Assembly: GCA_024195585.1 (NCBI GenBank)
Contig: SWBL01000170.1
Coordinates: 1 to 64,000, forward strand
DNA: 64,000 nt
Direction: 5' to 3'
Source of the DNA: Aureobasidium sp. EXF-3400
Taxonomy: Eukaryota > Ascomycota > Dothideomycetes > Dothideales > Saccotheciaceae
How positions within the stretch are numbered: position 1 is the stretch's first letter; each line of letters opens with the position of its first letter. Shown here piece by piece: positions 1-11,856 of this stretch. The position numbers and the translations under genes were made by a program. Under the pieces are notes generated by a model. It did not search any database and was not told the origin of the DNA. It saw nothing but the letters and a program-made list of their open reading frames with translations.

Positions 1-403
1 ATTGCGATGCCGGAGCCAAGGCTCTTCTTGGCGGATTGTGTATATAACCATGCCGTGCGCCAGTAGTCTAAAAAATCAAGTTCCTTTGGCAATCACATCA
101 CAAAAGTTATCGTCAGCGGTATGACCCTGGCCTGGCGATTGGTATCAGAACTGCAATCGTCACCAACATCTCACTATCGAAGTCAATCATTATTAGGTGA
201 AGTTCAACATCGGACGATCGTTGAGACCTTGTAACTTTCATATACTGACCATGTCGGTAATGTAGACATATGACAGTGTGTGTGTGCGCTCAGAAGATCT
301 TACATGCGCCAACTCCTTCCTTCCTTATGCATATCCAGGATGTTCGCCAAAAACGCCTTGCTATGCCTTATTTGGTTTGAGAAGTTCCAGAAGAGATCCC
401 TAA
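1..403. other. Intergenic, 3' flank of fcp1
   Basis: No open frame with family-like sequence or intron structure is visible here. It contains the downstream flank of fcp1, which ends at 404 on the minus strand. A short GT run lies near 270-285. Any gene to the left is outside the window. Confidence 0.6.
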
Positions 404-2987
404 TCATGCGTATCCTTCCTCCTCGGCTTGTCTCAGCATCTCTGCTTCCATCTGAGCCTCAAGATCGTCGTATTCCTCAACGATATCTGCGGGGGTATCT
501 TGCTGAGGCGCACTGGTCTGGGCTTCAGCCTTGACCCTCTGGGCATCATCAACTGCAGAAACGCTGACAAGACTCGTAGTTCTGGCGAGTGCTTTCCTCT
601 TCCTTCGCTCGAGTCTGCTAGAGCCCATCTGGCTCGAATCACTCTCGTCATCGTTGTCCGTAGACTGGCCGTCCTCGTCTCTCTTCCTCTTCCTAGCACT
701 GGAAGGCAGTGATTCTGTGTCATCTGTATCCGACTGATTGTTACCTGCTTCGCTTTCGCTATCGAGCTCGCCATCCAAGAACTCTTCAAGTTCAGCATCC
801 CAGTCCGCTATATCAGCAGAAGTTTCCATGGAGCTTGCTTCACGTGGCAAACTGGGCATGTGACGTTCAAGTTCAGCCTGCTCTTGCGCATCTGTATCAT
901 TACCTGCACCATCAGTCTCCGCGGCATCCTCTTCTTCAGTAACAGCAGCCTCCTCGTCGGAAGACGATAATAATTGGACTTTCTGATCAGGTCCATCGAA
1001 AGGCGAACCCTGGCCATTGGCTGCTGGCTCATTTGGCTCATTCTCTAGATCAGCGTGCAAGCGGAAAGGAGTTTCGTCCACCTTGCGCCATTGGACCAAA
1101 CAGGCAAAAAGCCAATCCTGAGACACAATTTTGATCTTGTCGGTCCTTTTGGCGGCTTGTCGGACTTTAGCTGTCTTCCGCAATGGCGAAGCAACCACAT
1201 GAGATGTACGCTTGGTGATGTTCTCGGTCACAGTTGCTCCGAAGCTCTTTGCCCAAATAGCAAAGTCGTGGCTAGCAAGAAGGTCAGCCATGAAATGTCA
1301 TATCGTTGTCGATCACACTTACTTTTGAGGTTGGACTCCTAACGGCATGACTCCAGAAAAGACTATATGTACACCTTTGAGAACCTTAGCTTTCATGGCT
1401 GCCATTATGCTTGTTACATCGGGAAGACTGTCGAGTTTGTCTGTTGTGAGGTTGACATCGGGACCAGATCGCAATTCGGCAACGCGGCCATCTTTGGGAC
1501 CAGAAGTCCTGCGGTCATACTCCTCAAAAAAGGCCGAATGAATCGATTGGAGGCTACGCTGAAGGTAGCGGAGCTCGGTGTCGTTGTCTTGCAGCAGGTT
1601 GTGACGATACTTGTGTGTTTCGACGGGCGCTTCGGGTACAGATGCTGCGTCGTTCTCCGAGGATGCTTCATTTGTGCCGTTGCTGTTTTCATCTGCGGCG
1701 TCCAGAATCTTCTGCTTCTGCAGCAAAGGGCGGTCTGTAAGTTGAGCGGTGATGGCTTCGCCCTGCTCGGATGTCTGTTCCTTGAGCTTGGTGGGATCGT
1801 TGCCGCCACTCATGGATACTAGTTGGTCAATGGCAGAGACCTTATTTCCTGTCGAATCGGTCGGCGAATCGACAGCTGATTGTGCATCAAGCGCAGGGGG
1901 TACCACATCAGGGCTGGTAGATTGTGAAGTTCTTGGCTCTAGACCAGGTCGTTTAGGAAGAAAACTGGAGTTAATGTCGCCAATGCCGACAAAGAAGTCG
2001 TAAGGAGTAACCTTGACGAGGTTGTGGCACCAGTGCCAGACATCGCCTCTATCGTCAATGATGACGACCATTTTTGTGTCAACGGGAAAGAGACGCTTAA
2101 GGTTCTTGACAGTCAGACTTCCACTTTCGTCTCTGCTGAGGATGCGATCGGCGAAGATCTTGCGATCAGGATCCACGATCTTGGCAATGTTCTGGGCGTA
2201 AGTACGAGTACCCATGGTGTAGATATGCAGCTCGTAATACTTTGAGATGGTAGAAAGAAATTCTTCAAGACCAGGACGCAATTTGATGTAGTACCAGCAA
2301 CCTCTTGCGCCAGGGCCATCGTCTACGAGCTGGAAAGCGCGAACGTCCTTGACAGCGGGGTAGTTTGGGTTCTGGGGATCTTTTTGCCATTCGGCGACAG
2401 TGGGGTCGACAGTGGCCTGGATTATGGTCTGGTCGAGATCGACAACAAGCGAGAGTTTGCGCGACGAGAGGAGGCGGCGCTTTGCTTCTTCATCGGATTT
2501 GGAGGCCTCTGCACGCGAGACGAGTAGGGACGTGTGGCCATGGACAGCATTGACGGTGGCTCTGGCCGTGTCGCGTGTGATCGTGTTGTAAGTGACGGTT
2601 GTCATGTCCTTGCCACAGTCGGCGCAGAGGTTGCCAAATTGCACTTCGTGTTTGCAGGCTTCTTCGACATCGGCAAGAGGCACGCTGCAAGGCAGGTTAG
2701 ATCAGACATGTGTTTGGGGATCAGCTCGCTCACCCAGGCCTGCTTATGACGCGTCCTTCGGAGATGTGCCATGCGGTCAAGGTGCCCTCTGCAGTGCTCT
2801 CGAAAGTTGAGGGACACATGCGCTCGACCAGCTTGTTCTCGCGCGTTTCCTCATCACCCTCGAGGACTTTGGTCTTGTACTGGTAGGCGAAGAGGGGCGC
2901 ATTGTAGTCGACCTGGTCTTGGGGCTTGCGGAGTAGCCTTGTGACGGTGATGGGGTAGTGCAGGTTCTCGGGAGTAATGATGCGCAT
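404..2987 (-). CDS. fcp1: RNA polymerase II CTD phosphatase Fcp1
   Basis: Fcp1 dephosphorylates the heptad-repeat tail of RNA polymerase II in the nucleus, so that polymerase can be recycled. The proposed exons are 2734-2987, 1323-2684 and 404-1271, with introns 2685-2733 and 1272-1322 (GTGAGC..CAG and GTAAGT..TAG). They give an 827-residue protein. The FCPH catalytic motif DLDQT (DxDxT class) lies near residue 167, and a second acidic site (VVIIDDRGDVW) follows. A BRCT domain starts near residue 515 (VLKGVHIVFSGV), spans intron 2 and ends around WLFACLVQW. A long acidic Ser/Asp/Glu-rich tail follows, as in yeast Fcp1, where it contacts general transcription factors. Length and domain order match the family. 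The start is the first ATG of the conserved N-terminal block. Confidence 0.95.
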
Positions 2988-3456
2988 TGGTGTAGGAGCG
3001 GTTTAGGCCACAAGCATGGCGCGTCGTCTTGGTTGCTTCTCGTTTGGTGATCTAGGCCAATCGCCGGTCTGTCCTGGTTTAAGGCAGTGACAGCAGAAAA
3101 CTGGTCGGGGTGCTGTGGGAAGCGATGGCGACAAGGTGGCAGGAGTTTCCAGCAGGCTATCGGGTGTTGAAAGATGGTGACGGCGGGATTGCGCGAGGGA
3201 CGACTGCTTTCTTTTATCATCAAATGCTGGAGAAGCATCACAACTGCCTCTCCACACACACCCGTGCGGGTGCCTCGAAGCTCGGACGCTTGGCCTTGGC
3301 GCCGTCACTGTGATTGCTGTTTGCTATTTGGCTGTTTCCTCGCGTGCCCGCCATCTTTCATTCCTCGCCAGCTCCCGACAACATTTGGCCTCAAAAGGGA
3401 ACAAGAAATTCCTTGGGACTTTTGCATTACCACATACTATCTGATCTGTTCCGCCA
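2988..3456. other. Spacer between fcp1 start and hmgA end
   Basis: This 469-bp spacer holds the promoter side of fcp1 (transcribed leftward) and the 3' flank of hmgA. Open frames here have no recognisable protein sequence and I treat them as chance. No clear TATA box was seen. Confidence 0.5.
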
Positions 3457-4986
3457 TCACGTCCAGTGGGGAACCTGCTTTGTGCTTCCAATCGCTCCTT
3501 GCTCACTGTCGTCTCCGTTCTTGATCTCCCCTACTGCCTTCTGTGGTCGCTTGAAGTGTGCTTTGAGCGGTGTCCAGCTCTCCTCGTTGTAGTCTTCCTG
3601 CACTTTGGCGCACTTTTTGAGTCCCCACTCGGTTACACCCACCATGAAGCAACTCTCAAACATGAATGCCATTGACCCTTCTCCAACCTTCATCGGCTTC
3701 AGGTCGGCGTTCGATGCCTTTTCGTGAGTGCTGGCGTCTGGTCCATGGGCTGACATGACATTATGGAGTGATGCTCCTGCTGGCTGGAAGCCTCCTCCTG
3801 TTTTTGCATCGTACTGTCCATGGATCAATCCCATGAACTCGCTCATTGTATTGCGGTGGTACCAAGGTGGTCTGAAAGTGTTCTGTGCCATATTAGCCTG
3901 TGCATCATGGGTCGAATCTTCTCATGCTTATTTACCTCTTGAACCAACCAACGAGGAGGGAATATAACGAAATCAGCAACCGCTGTACCGGGATGATCAC
4001 TCTGTGCTGTGAGCACGGTAAATATGGACGGATCAGGGTGATCGAAGCTGATTGAACCAATGGTACAGAAACGACCCAGGTCATATTTGTACGGATAATA
4101 CAAGCCATGCCAGGCTACAACGTCGAAAGGTGTGTGGCTCTGCTTAGCGGCAAACAAGTGACCTGCAAATTTGGCCATCAACGTCCATTGCGAATCCGTA
4201 TCTTCGTCAAAGTCGGCCACAGGTGCCTGAAAGTCTCGCGCATTGGCCAGACAGTTCGATCCAATGGGCCCGAGTTCTGGGAGCCCAAAGTGTCCTTGGT
4301 ATAATTCAAGGATATAACCTCGGACAGGGCCTTCTGGCAGTTCGACGCGGTATCTGATACCCCTGGGGATAACGCAAATCTCATTTGGTCGCACGAGCAG
4401 TCTACCGAGCTCGGTCCTAATGTCCAGCACTCCATGCTGGGGGACGATCAAAAAGTCGCCGTCTGCGCTGTAGAAAGCTTGATGAGCATCCATGTCTTTT
4501 CCAGCCGCGAATATGTAGATTCCAACGCCAGTCTTCATGCTTGGATCGCCAGCTCCAGCGACCAGATGGAGGCCGTGGATCCAGTCTACTGTCTCGTCAA
4601 GATCAAAAGGATCCCATCTGAGCTGGTTGGGGATTTGATGGATCTTTTGTCCTGGTTGATTCTCTGGGTTCGTGTTAAAGGTAGCGTGTTCTCGTGGTTC
4701 AAAGTTCGAATGAGCTGACGCTGGGAGTATCCTGTATAGCCAAGACTGCTGATTCTCATGTCTTGGTGCAGTGAATGCTGTGCCAGACAGCTTCTCGGCG
4801 TAAAGTCCATATGGCGGCTTCTGGGGCGAGTTTGTTCCTACAGGCAAGGCACCCTCTACTGCTTCAGTTCTAGAAACTTCAGTGCCACAGTCTATGCAAG
4901 TCGACGTGAAGGTCTTACTCATGATAGCTACCAAAGCCATTCTGGTAGCGATATTTTTCTTTGACGTTGAATTGCGTGGTTGGCAT
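3457..4986 (-). CDS. hmgA: Homogentisate 1,2-dioxygenase
   Basis: This enzyme opens the ring of homogentisate to maleylacetoacetate, using Fe(II), in phenylalanine, tyrosine and phenylacetate breakdown. The exons are 4919-4986, 3936-4869 and 3457-3882, with introns 4870-4918 and 3883-3935, giving 475 residues. The short first exon is needed: it supplies the conserved N-terminus [12 protein letters not shown], which splices onto [16 protein letters not shown]. An ATG at 4940 lies inside intron 1 and is a false start. The iron-site region is intact: [13 protein letters not shown], then FPPRWLVQE joined across intron 2 to [11 protein letters not shown]. The gene is divergent from fahA, the enzyme two steps later, with 379 bp between start codons. 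That suggests co-regulation from a shared promoter. Confidence 0.95.
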
Positions 4987-5187
4987 GTTGAAGACTGGTG
5001 TACTGTAGTCGGCTCAAGTGTTATGTGGCAGGATGCTGGAATAAGTACAACAGCTGAATGCTGTCCAGTGATGATCTATTGCAATCCGCGGCGCATCGAG
5101 AGTTACGACGTGAGAGTTTAGTTACACACGGAAACCGGCGCGCTGTCGTGAGGGGTAGCTCTTTGGGGTTGGAGACGGCCAGCTACC

Positions 5188-5203
5188 GCGGAAAAACTTC
5201 CGC
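5188..5203. promoter_or_regulatory. Inverted repeat GCGGAA-N4-TTCCGC in hmgA/fahA promoter
   Basis: A perfect 6-bp inverted repeat (GCGGAA 5188-5193, TTCCGC 5198-5203, spacer AAAC) lies in the divergent promoter between hmgA and fahA. It contains CGG-N8-CCG. Inverted CGG/CCG triplets are the usual target type of fungal Zn2Cys6 regulators, and homogentisate clusters of Aspergillus are controlled by such a factor (HmgR). Binding here is inference. The half-site TTCCGC recurs upstream of the neighbouring P450 gene. Confidence 0.45.
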
Positions 5204-5365
5204 ACTATCCACTGTTACCTTTACAGATGCGCACCAACTGTTGTACGCGTACGAGCTAACACCCATTAGTCTCGCAATCACAATTGAAGCTTCATCTTGA
5301 TCAGAACTGTACTGCTTTGTTCCAAGCTGCTATTCCTGCATCATCGTCCTGATACCTCTGTTGTC

Positions 5366-6717
5366 ATGTCTCTCAAGAGCTGGCTCTCCATCGCTGCCGA
5401 CTGCCATTTCTCGTTGGCAAACATCCCATTTGGCATCATCAGTACCCGAACGAGACCTACCCCAAGACCTGCGATCGCTATTGGAGATTATGCTCTGGAT
5501 TTGGATCTCTTCGCATCTCACAATGGTTTCTCAGCTCTGTCTCTGATCCAGCCACATCAACATGTTTTTTCTGATACCACCTTGAATGCATTCGCTGAAC
5601 TCGGAAGACCAATGCATACAGCCGTCAGAAAGTATCTTCAATCAATCTTCTTAGACTCGACTCCCTTCCCAGATGTCCTGAAGAACAACAAATCAGTCCA
5701 GGAAGCTTGTCTCATTCCTCTGAAAGATGTTGAGAACCACGTGCCTATGCAGATAGGAGACTACACTGACTTCTACGCTGGCTTGAACCATGCCTTCACC
5801 GTAGGCGAGCTCTTCCGCGGAGCAACAAACGCTCTGCAGCCCAACTACAAATATTTACCCGTGGGATATCATGGGAGAGCCTCGAGCATCGTCGTATCAG
5901 GAACTCCCGTCCGCCGACCGCTTGGACAGATACTAGAAGATCCGACGGCCGAAGTTAAGAAGCCCATCCTATCTGCTTGCAGAAAACTTGATATGGAACT
6001 CGAACTTGGTGCCTTCGTTTGCAAGAACAACAAGATGGGTGAGCCAATTCCTATAGATGAGGCTGAAGATTACATTTTCGGTATCGTTCTGCTCAACGAT
6101 TGGTCCGCCCGTGATATCCAGGCCTGGGAGTATGTGCCGTTGGGGCCCTTTACTGCGAAGAACTTTGCATCCTCCATCAGCCCTTGGGTTGTGTTGACTG
6201 ATGCACTCGAGCCATATCGTACTGCCGGTTTGCACAATAACGTGGAAGTACTGGACTATTTGAAGGAGAAAAACGAGAAAAACGTGTACGACATCAAGCT
6301 GGAAGTTGTGCTCAAAAGTAAGTAAATTCTCAACTTCAGATTCGGCCAGCATGCTAACAACACACGATCCCAGCTTCTTCGGGTGCAACCACTACCATTT
6401 CTCGCACATCAGGAAAAAACCTACTGTTCTCCTTCAACCAAATGCTGGCTCACCACTCCATTACTGGCTGTCCTATGCGCGTGGGAGACATGCTCGGGTC
6501 CGGTACAATCTCAGGGCAGGAGGCTTCTGAGCGCGGCAGTCTTCTGGAGCAGAATAGAAACAGCAAAACAATTATTAAGCTAGAAGGTGGTGAGCAGCGC
6601 GTGTTCTTGGAGGATGGCGACGAGATCATCATCAGCGGACTCTGTATGGGAGAAGACGGTGCGAGGGTTGGCTTTGGGGAGTGCAAGGGCAAAATTATCC
6701 CCGCTGTAAACATGTAG
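5366..6717 (+). CDS. fahA: Fumarylacetoacetate hydrolase (fumarylacetoacetase)
   Basis: This enzyme splits fumarylacetoacetate into fumarate and acetoacetate, the last step of homogentisate breakdown in the cytosol. The exons are 5366-6317 and 6374-6717, with one 56-bp GT-AG intron, giving 431 residues, close to the family length. The start at 5366 (MSLKSWLSIAADCHFSLANI) is preferred over an in-frame ATG at 5297, because the conserved N-terminus begins there. Family landmarks are NIPFGIIST, the YLPVGYHGRASSIV block, LLNDWSARDIQAWEY and, after the intron, HHSITGCPMRVGDMLGSGTISG. All core regions are present and unbroken. It forms a divergent pair with hmgA. No maleylacetoacetate isomerase gene is seen in the window. 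Confidence 0.95.
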
Positions 6718-7335
6718 CTGTTTGAGTATAAGAACGTAGTACTCGATTGAGTACAAGTTACGGAAGACCTGTGTGTTCGCCTCGTAGATTTCTGATCATG
6801 CCACATTACTGCTGGACGTTGCGTCTCGTATCCGTCTACATTCGAAACACTCAGCTATTACGACCCTCCTTGGAATGAACTTTATATCATGTATGCGCGC
6901 CACTTGAACACAATGATCAATCATCAGGCTCAGGATCGAGGCAGCATGCACCTATTCAGCATTCACATCAATCTCTCCTTGACCGACTACGCTACTAAGC
7001 AAACCTCTGGTGCTCTTGCATATCCAGTACGTAACGTAAACCTTCTTACTAGGTTCCGCGATAATGCGGCCATCTTCCGCACGGCTTAACATCCGAAGCA
7101 CTATCCCCTACAGGACAAAGGCGGGGAACACTCCGCGGGTGGTTTGGCTGTGTAGAGAGGCTAGTGATCACAAGAAAACTAGCTTTAGACGTTCCACAGG
7201 GAGAGGAGCGGGGCCTGAAGGGCTTGGTCTTTGCTGAGCCAGTAAGAGTATAAGACTTGGTAAGAAGTAGCGAAGTTGGTTCTGTTCTCTTTCCAAGCAA
7301 CTCTTTGGCATTGATTTTCTTTCTCATTCTTCGAT
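6718..7335. other. Spacer and presumed promoter of the P450 gene
   Basis: No gene is seen in this 618-bp spacer. It includes two copies of TTCCGC (7054-7059 and 7075-7080). The first forms a short inverted repeat CCGC-N6-GCGG (7056-7069). This is the same half-site as in the hmgA/fahA promoter. Confidence 0.5.
7054..7080. promoter_or_regulatory. TTCCGC elements upstream of phacA
   Basis: TTCCGC occurs at 7054-7059 and 7075-7080. The first copy is followed by GCGG to form CCGC-N6-GCGG. They lie about 255-280 bp upstream of the P450 start codon. They are candidate binding sites for the regulator that would act on the hmgA/fahA palindrome; this is a proposal from sequence similarity only. Confidence 0.35.
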
Positions 7336-8988
7336 ATGGCCTCGCCAGTAGTACTTGGCGTAGCTGCTCTTGTCATCTTCTTCGTTGTTCGGTACCTCAA
7401 TTCATCTGATATTCCAAAGATCAAGAACCTTCCCGAGATCCCGGGCGTTCCTCTTTTTGGTAACTTGCTCCAATTGGGTACTAATCATGCTCTCGTTGCT
7501 CAAAAATGGGCGAAGCAGTATGGATCAGTGTTCCAGACTCGTCTCGGAAACAGGGTAAGCACGTTGAGGTGAAGCGCTCAGATGAAAGCATGCTGAGACT
7601 TGTGACAGCGTATTGTTTTCGCCAATACATTCGATTCTGTCAAGCACATCTGGGTTACGAACCAGTCAGCCTTGATCTCTCGACCAACTTTGCACACTTT
7701 CCACACTGTGGTCTCATCGTCCAGTGGATTTACCATCGGCACCTCTCCATGGGATCCGAGTTGTAAAGAGCGAAGAAAGGCAGCAGCAACGGCTCTCAAC
7801 CGTCCAGCGGTGCAGAGCTACATGCCTTTCATCGACTTTGAGTCCACAAGGTCAATCAAGGAGATGCTTGCAGACTCGAAAGACGGCACTGTCGACGTCG
7901 ACCCGAATCCTTACTTCCAGCGATACGCCTTGAGCACAAGTCTTACTCTCAACTACGGCATCCAGATCGAAGGCAGTATCGACAACGAGATGCTTAAAGA
8001 GATCACTCACGTTGAGCGTGAGATCAGTAACTTCAGATCAACATCAAACAACTGGCAAGACTACATTCCACTCATGCGACTTTGGCCAACGAACAACCTG
8101 AAGCCACTTGAGTACAAGAAACGAAGAACAGCATATATGACCAAGTTGCTGAATATGCTGAAGGAGAAGATCAAGACTGGCACCGACAGACCATGCATCA
8201 CTGGCAACATCCTCAAGGACCCGGAAGCGAAGCTAAACGATGCCGAGATTATGTCCATTTGCTTGACAATGGTGAGCGCCGGTTTGGATACTGTGGCTGG
8301 CAACTTGGTGATGTGTTTGGCATATCTGTCTTCCGAGAATGGCCAGAAGATTCAGCAAAGAGCTTTGGATGAGATCAACAGAGTTTACCCGGATGGCGAC
8401 GCTTGGGAGAAATGCCTAAGCGAAGAGAAGGTCCCGTACATCACAGCCCTCGTGAAGGAGACTCTTCGTTTCTGGTCAGTCATCCCAATCTGCTTGCCAA
8501 GAGTGAGCATCAAGGATATCGAGTGGCAAGGTGCTGTGATTCCTGCTGGCACCACATTCTACATGAATGCTTACTCGGCCAACTACGACGAGTCGCATTT
8601 CAAGGATCCCTATAAGTTCGAACCCGAACGTTATCTAGACAAAGAGATGACAGGAATTGAACACTTCGGCTACGGAGCAGGTAGTCGAATGTGTGTAGGC
8701 AGCCACTTGGGTAACCGTGAGCTGTATACAGCATTCTTGAGGCTCATAACAGCATTCGAGTTCGTTGCACCAAAGGATCCCAAGGACAAGCCCGTTTTGG
8801 ATGCGTTAGGTGCAAACGCTCTGCCCACTAGTCTTACCGTGAGTGTATTCTTTGGTTGCCTTCAACATCAGAAGCTGACATTGTCGCAGATGGAACCGAA
8901 ACCCTTCAAGGTGGGACTTCGCGTACGCAATAGGCAGCAGCTGGATGAGTGGATCAGAGAGAGCGAGGACAGAACAGCAGACCTTTGA
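7336..8988 (+). CDS. phacA: Cytochrome P450, CYP504 type: phenylacetate 2-hydroxylase
   Basis: This is probably a microsomal P450 that hydroxylates phenylacetate at the ortho position, feeding the homogentisate route. The exons are 7336-7554, 7609-8838 and 8890-8988, giving 515 residues. The second intron (8839-8889, GTGAGT..CAG) is 51 bp with no in-frame stop, so it is easily mistaken for coding sequence. Removing it joins ALPTSLT to MEPKPFKVGLR, as the family requires. Features: an N-terminal membrane anchor (about residues 4-19), a proline-rich hinge (LPEIPGVPLFGN), the ExxR motif ETLR at 357-360, and the haem motif FGYGAGSRMCVG with Cys435. CYP504A (2-hydroxylase) fits better from memory than CYP504B (3-hydroxyphenylacetate 6-hydroxylase), but that split needs a tree. 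Its position beside hmgA/fahA supports the pathway. Confidence 0.85.
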
Positions 8989-9416
8989 AGATGGGGCGAC
9001 GTTCATGTCAGGAGGACGACCAGTTGAACGCATGACTGACTTGTGCATCCCGTGGGCAGGCTTCATGATGTGATTGGGCAGAGGTCGTCCACAGTACCTT
9101 GATGGGCTAGAGAATAGATCACGTAGCGCCAGAAATGACTGCCTTCGTTTTCAGCATACAAGCACTGTCCTCTTCGTCTTTGGGATCTTGAATAGAATCC
9201 TTAACGCGCAACAGAAAAGGCAGCCGAGCACACGAGGCCGTCTATTTCTAGCGACCCTGTCCAAATCTGCTCCAGCTTTTTTCATTAAGCCAGTGACGTA
9301 GTGCGACAAAGATCGACGGAACCGTTGCAAGCCAACCATTTTGTCAAGTTCCCAAGGTCGACGACTTGGTCGGCTGGACTTCTGCGTGTAGGTCAGCAAG
9401 ACGATTGGCATACACC
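8989..9416. other. Spacer between phacA and ppn1
   Basis: No coding sequence is recognised in these 428 bp. They carry the 3' flank of the P450 gene and the promoter side of the endopolyphosphatase gene. Confidence 0.5.
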
Positions 9417-11579
9417 ATGTTCTGCTGGCGGGCTTCGATCGTGTCGGCCTTTGTTCTGGCGGCTCTCGAGCCTGCAAGGGCATCACAAGAGCCTCTGGTC
9501 GACAATGGCGCGTCAATCACCAAAAGACGGCAATTGCACGGCCGCTTCCTGCAGGTCACGGGTCAGTGTTAATATACAGACCGCTCCACTCGGCATGTCA
9601 CCAACTGATCCCTTGCCATGCTGCAGACTTCCATCCGGACCCCTTCTACAAGGTCTATTCATCCATCGACGAGAACGGCGCATGCCATAGAGGCCACGGC
9701 CCAGCAGGTTATTATGGTGCCGAGACGTCCGACTGCGACTCGCCTGTTTCGCTCATCAATGCCACCTTCGACTGGATCCGCGACGAGCTCAAGGACTCGA
9801 TCGACTTTGTCATCTGGACCGGCGATTCCGCGCGCCATGACAACGACGAGAAGATACCGAGAAATGTACAACAAGTCACCCACCTCAACCAACTGCTCGT
9901 CGACAAATTCTACGAAGTCTTTGCAAAGAACCAAGACGAGCCTGACGACGATCCGACCAACGACCTCGTCGTGCCTGTAATCCCTACCTTTGGCAACAAC
10001 GACATCCTGCCGCACAACATCTTCGAGAAGGGTCCGAACCTCTGGACACGCCGATACCTTGACATCTGGCGGCCTTTTATTCCCGAAGTTCAGAAACACT
10101 CTTTTGACCAGGGCGGCTGGTTCTACGTCGAAGCCATTCCGAACCGCCTCGCTGTTGTCTCCCTCAATTCCCTGTACGTACCTTCCCGTATCTCATACCC
10201 ATGCCTTACTAACACAACACTAAAGTTACTTTTTCAACTCGAACTCAGCCGTCGACGGATGTGCCGCCAAATCAGAGCCTGGATACCGTCAGCTTGACTG
10301 GCTACGCATTCAGTTACAATATTTGCGCGATCGCAACATGAAGGCCATCATTACTGGCCACGTTCCACCTGCTCGTACCGACAACAAGAGTAATTGGGAT
10401 GAGACATGTTGGCAGAAATACACCTTGTGGATGCACCAGTACAGAGATGTCATAGTCGCTACACTCTACGGCCACATGAATACCGACCACTTCATTGTGC
10501 AAGATTTCGACGAGGTAGATGACAGCGTTGTCGATGGTTATGAGATCATCAAGAGCTCCAACAAGAGAGGCATGGTCGCAGCTGCCGAGCAACAGTTTGG
10601 CATTCAATCCGCCACCAATTACCTTAAGGATCTGAGAAAGAGCTGGACCAAACTACCCAAACCTCAAGCAGACGAGGATGTAGACGCGCTCAAGAAGGAC
10701 AAGAAACACAAGGGAAAGAAGCCACACAACCCCGACGATTACGACGCCGAGATTGGAGGCCGTTATGCTGAGAGGTTCAGCATTTCCCATGTCTCACCAA
10801 GTGTTGTGCCCAACTACTTCCCTACCATCCGTGTCTATGAGTACAACATCACTGGACTCGACAGAAAGTTACCCCGTACCAATGAGGACATCTTTGAACT
10901 ATATACGACGGAGACTCTAGAGGACGAACAAACTCTTGAGGAAGGCATGATAGCCGAGGACGAAGATCTGGAAGCTGAACGCAAGAAAAAGAAGAAGAAG
11001 AAGCCAAAGAAGCACAGGTTTACAGTGCCCAAGCCGCCTTCAAAATCTGCACCTCCCGGGCCTGCATACTCACCCCAGTCGTTGACCCTTCTGGGCTTCG
11101 TTCAATACTATGCTAATTTGACTCGCATCAATAACGATTTCTTCGAAGACGATGCAGAGCAGCAGAGATGGAAGGATGGCAAGCATCATGGAAAGAAACC
11201 TTTCGACGATGATCACACGCCTCACCCAACAAACTTTACCTATGAAGTGCTGTACGACACTCGTAGTGACAAGGTCTACGATTTGGAGGATCTTACAACA
11301 AGAAGTTATCTTCGCCTAGCACAACGTATTGCTGGAGTCAGGCCAAGGAAGAGTGCTGTCCAGATGTCAGGCGAAGATCTTGAGGAGGTTGAAGCCGATG
11401 AAGCTTTCGACGCTGATGCGCACCAAGGTGATATGGACATGACCAAGAAAAAACACAAGAAGAAGGGTGACAAGAAGAAGAAGTCCCCCAAGGACAACAA
11501 GCCATGGTACACATTCGTCAGACGAGCATTTGTAGACACCTTGGAGCCTGACGACATTGAAGAAGAATTTGGAATATAG
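9417..11579 (+). CDS. ppn1: Endopolyphosphatase (vacuolar), Ppn1 type
   Basis: This metallophosphatase cuts long polyphosphate chains in the vacuole. The exons are 9417-9561, 9627-10173 and 10226-11579, with introns of 65 and 52 bp, giving 681 residues. The N-terminus is a hydrophobic signal/anchor (residues about 5-23). Calcineurin-like motifs follow in order: QVTDFHPDPFY (formed across intron 1), WTGDSARHD, FGNND, GHVPPAR and GHMNTDHF. Intron 2 interrupts the segment NSLYFFNSNSAVDGC, which confirms the splice. The C-terminal part is lysine-rich (runs near 10980-11005 and 11440-11490) and ends with an acidic stretch. The start at 9417 gives the signal sequence directly; an in-frame ATG at 9366 would add 17 residues. 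Domain order and the cysteine-bearing central region fit fungal Ppn1. Confidence 0.92.
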
Positions 11580-11856
11580 TGCACACCAGATGTTTGAGAT
11601 ACATTGCATACATCGTAAAATAGTACAGTTGTAGAATATAATGATACCCATTTGTAAAAAAGACTGTTGTGGTGTTTTGACAGTCGCTTGTGGTAGGAAC
11701 TCGGCTCGCATTGCTTCTTCTGAGGCAGACACGAGTGAAGCGTTGGTGACGTATGGGAGATCAATCACAACCACAACCACCTTTCACACAACAACCACAC
11801 AATCCTCTGACTTATACCGCCGCTTTCTCCATCGCAAATATCATAAATTGATCATC

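Noticed and set aside
3003..3524. Overlapping open frames upstream of fcp1
   Set aside because: They mutually overlap on both strands, lack conserved sequence, and lie in the fcp1 promoter and hmgA 3' flank.
4870..4940. An ATG at 4940 as the start of homogentisate dioxygenase
   Set aside because: It lies inside intron 1 and gives a non-conserved N-terminus. Splicing 4919-4986 to 4869 restores the conserved one.
9659..10099. A 146-codon open frame opposite ppn1
   Set aside because: It is antisense to conserved phosphatase motifs and has no independent support.
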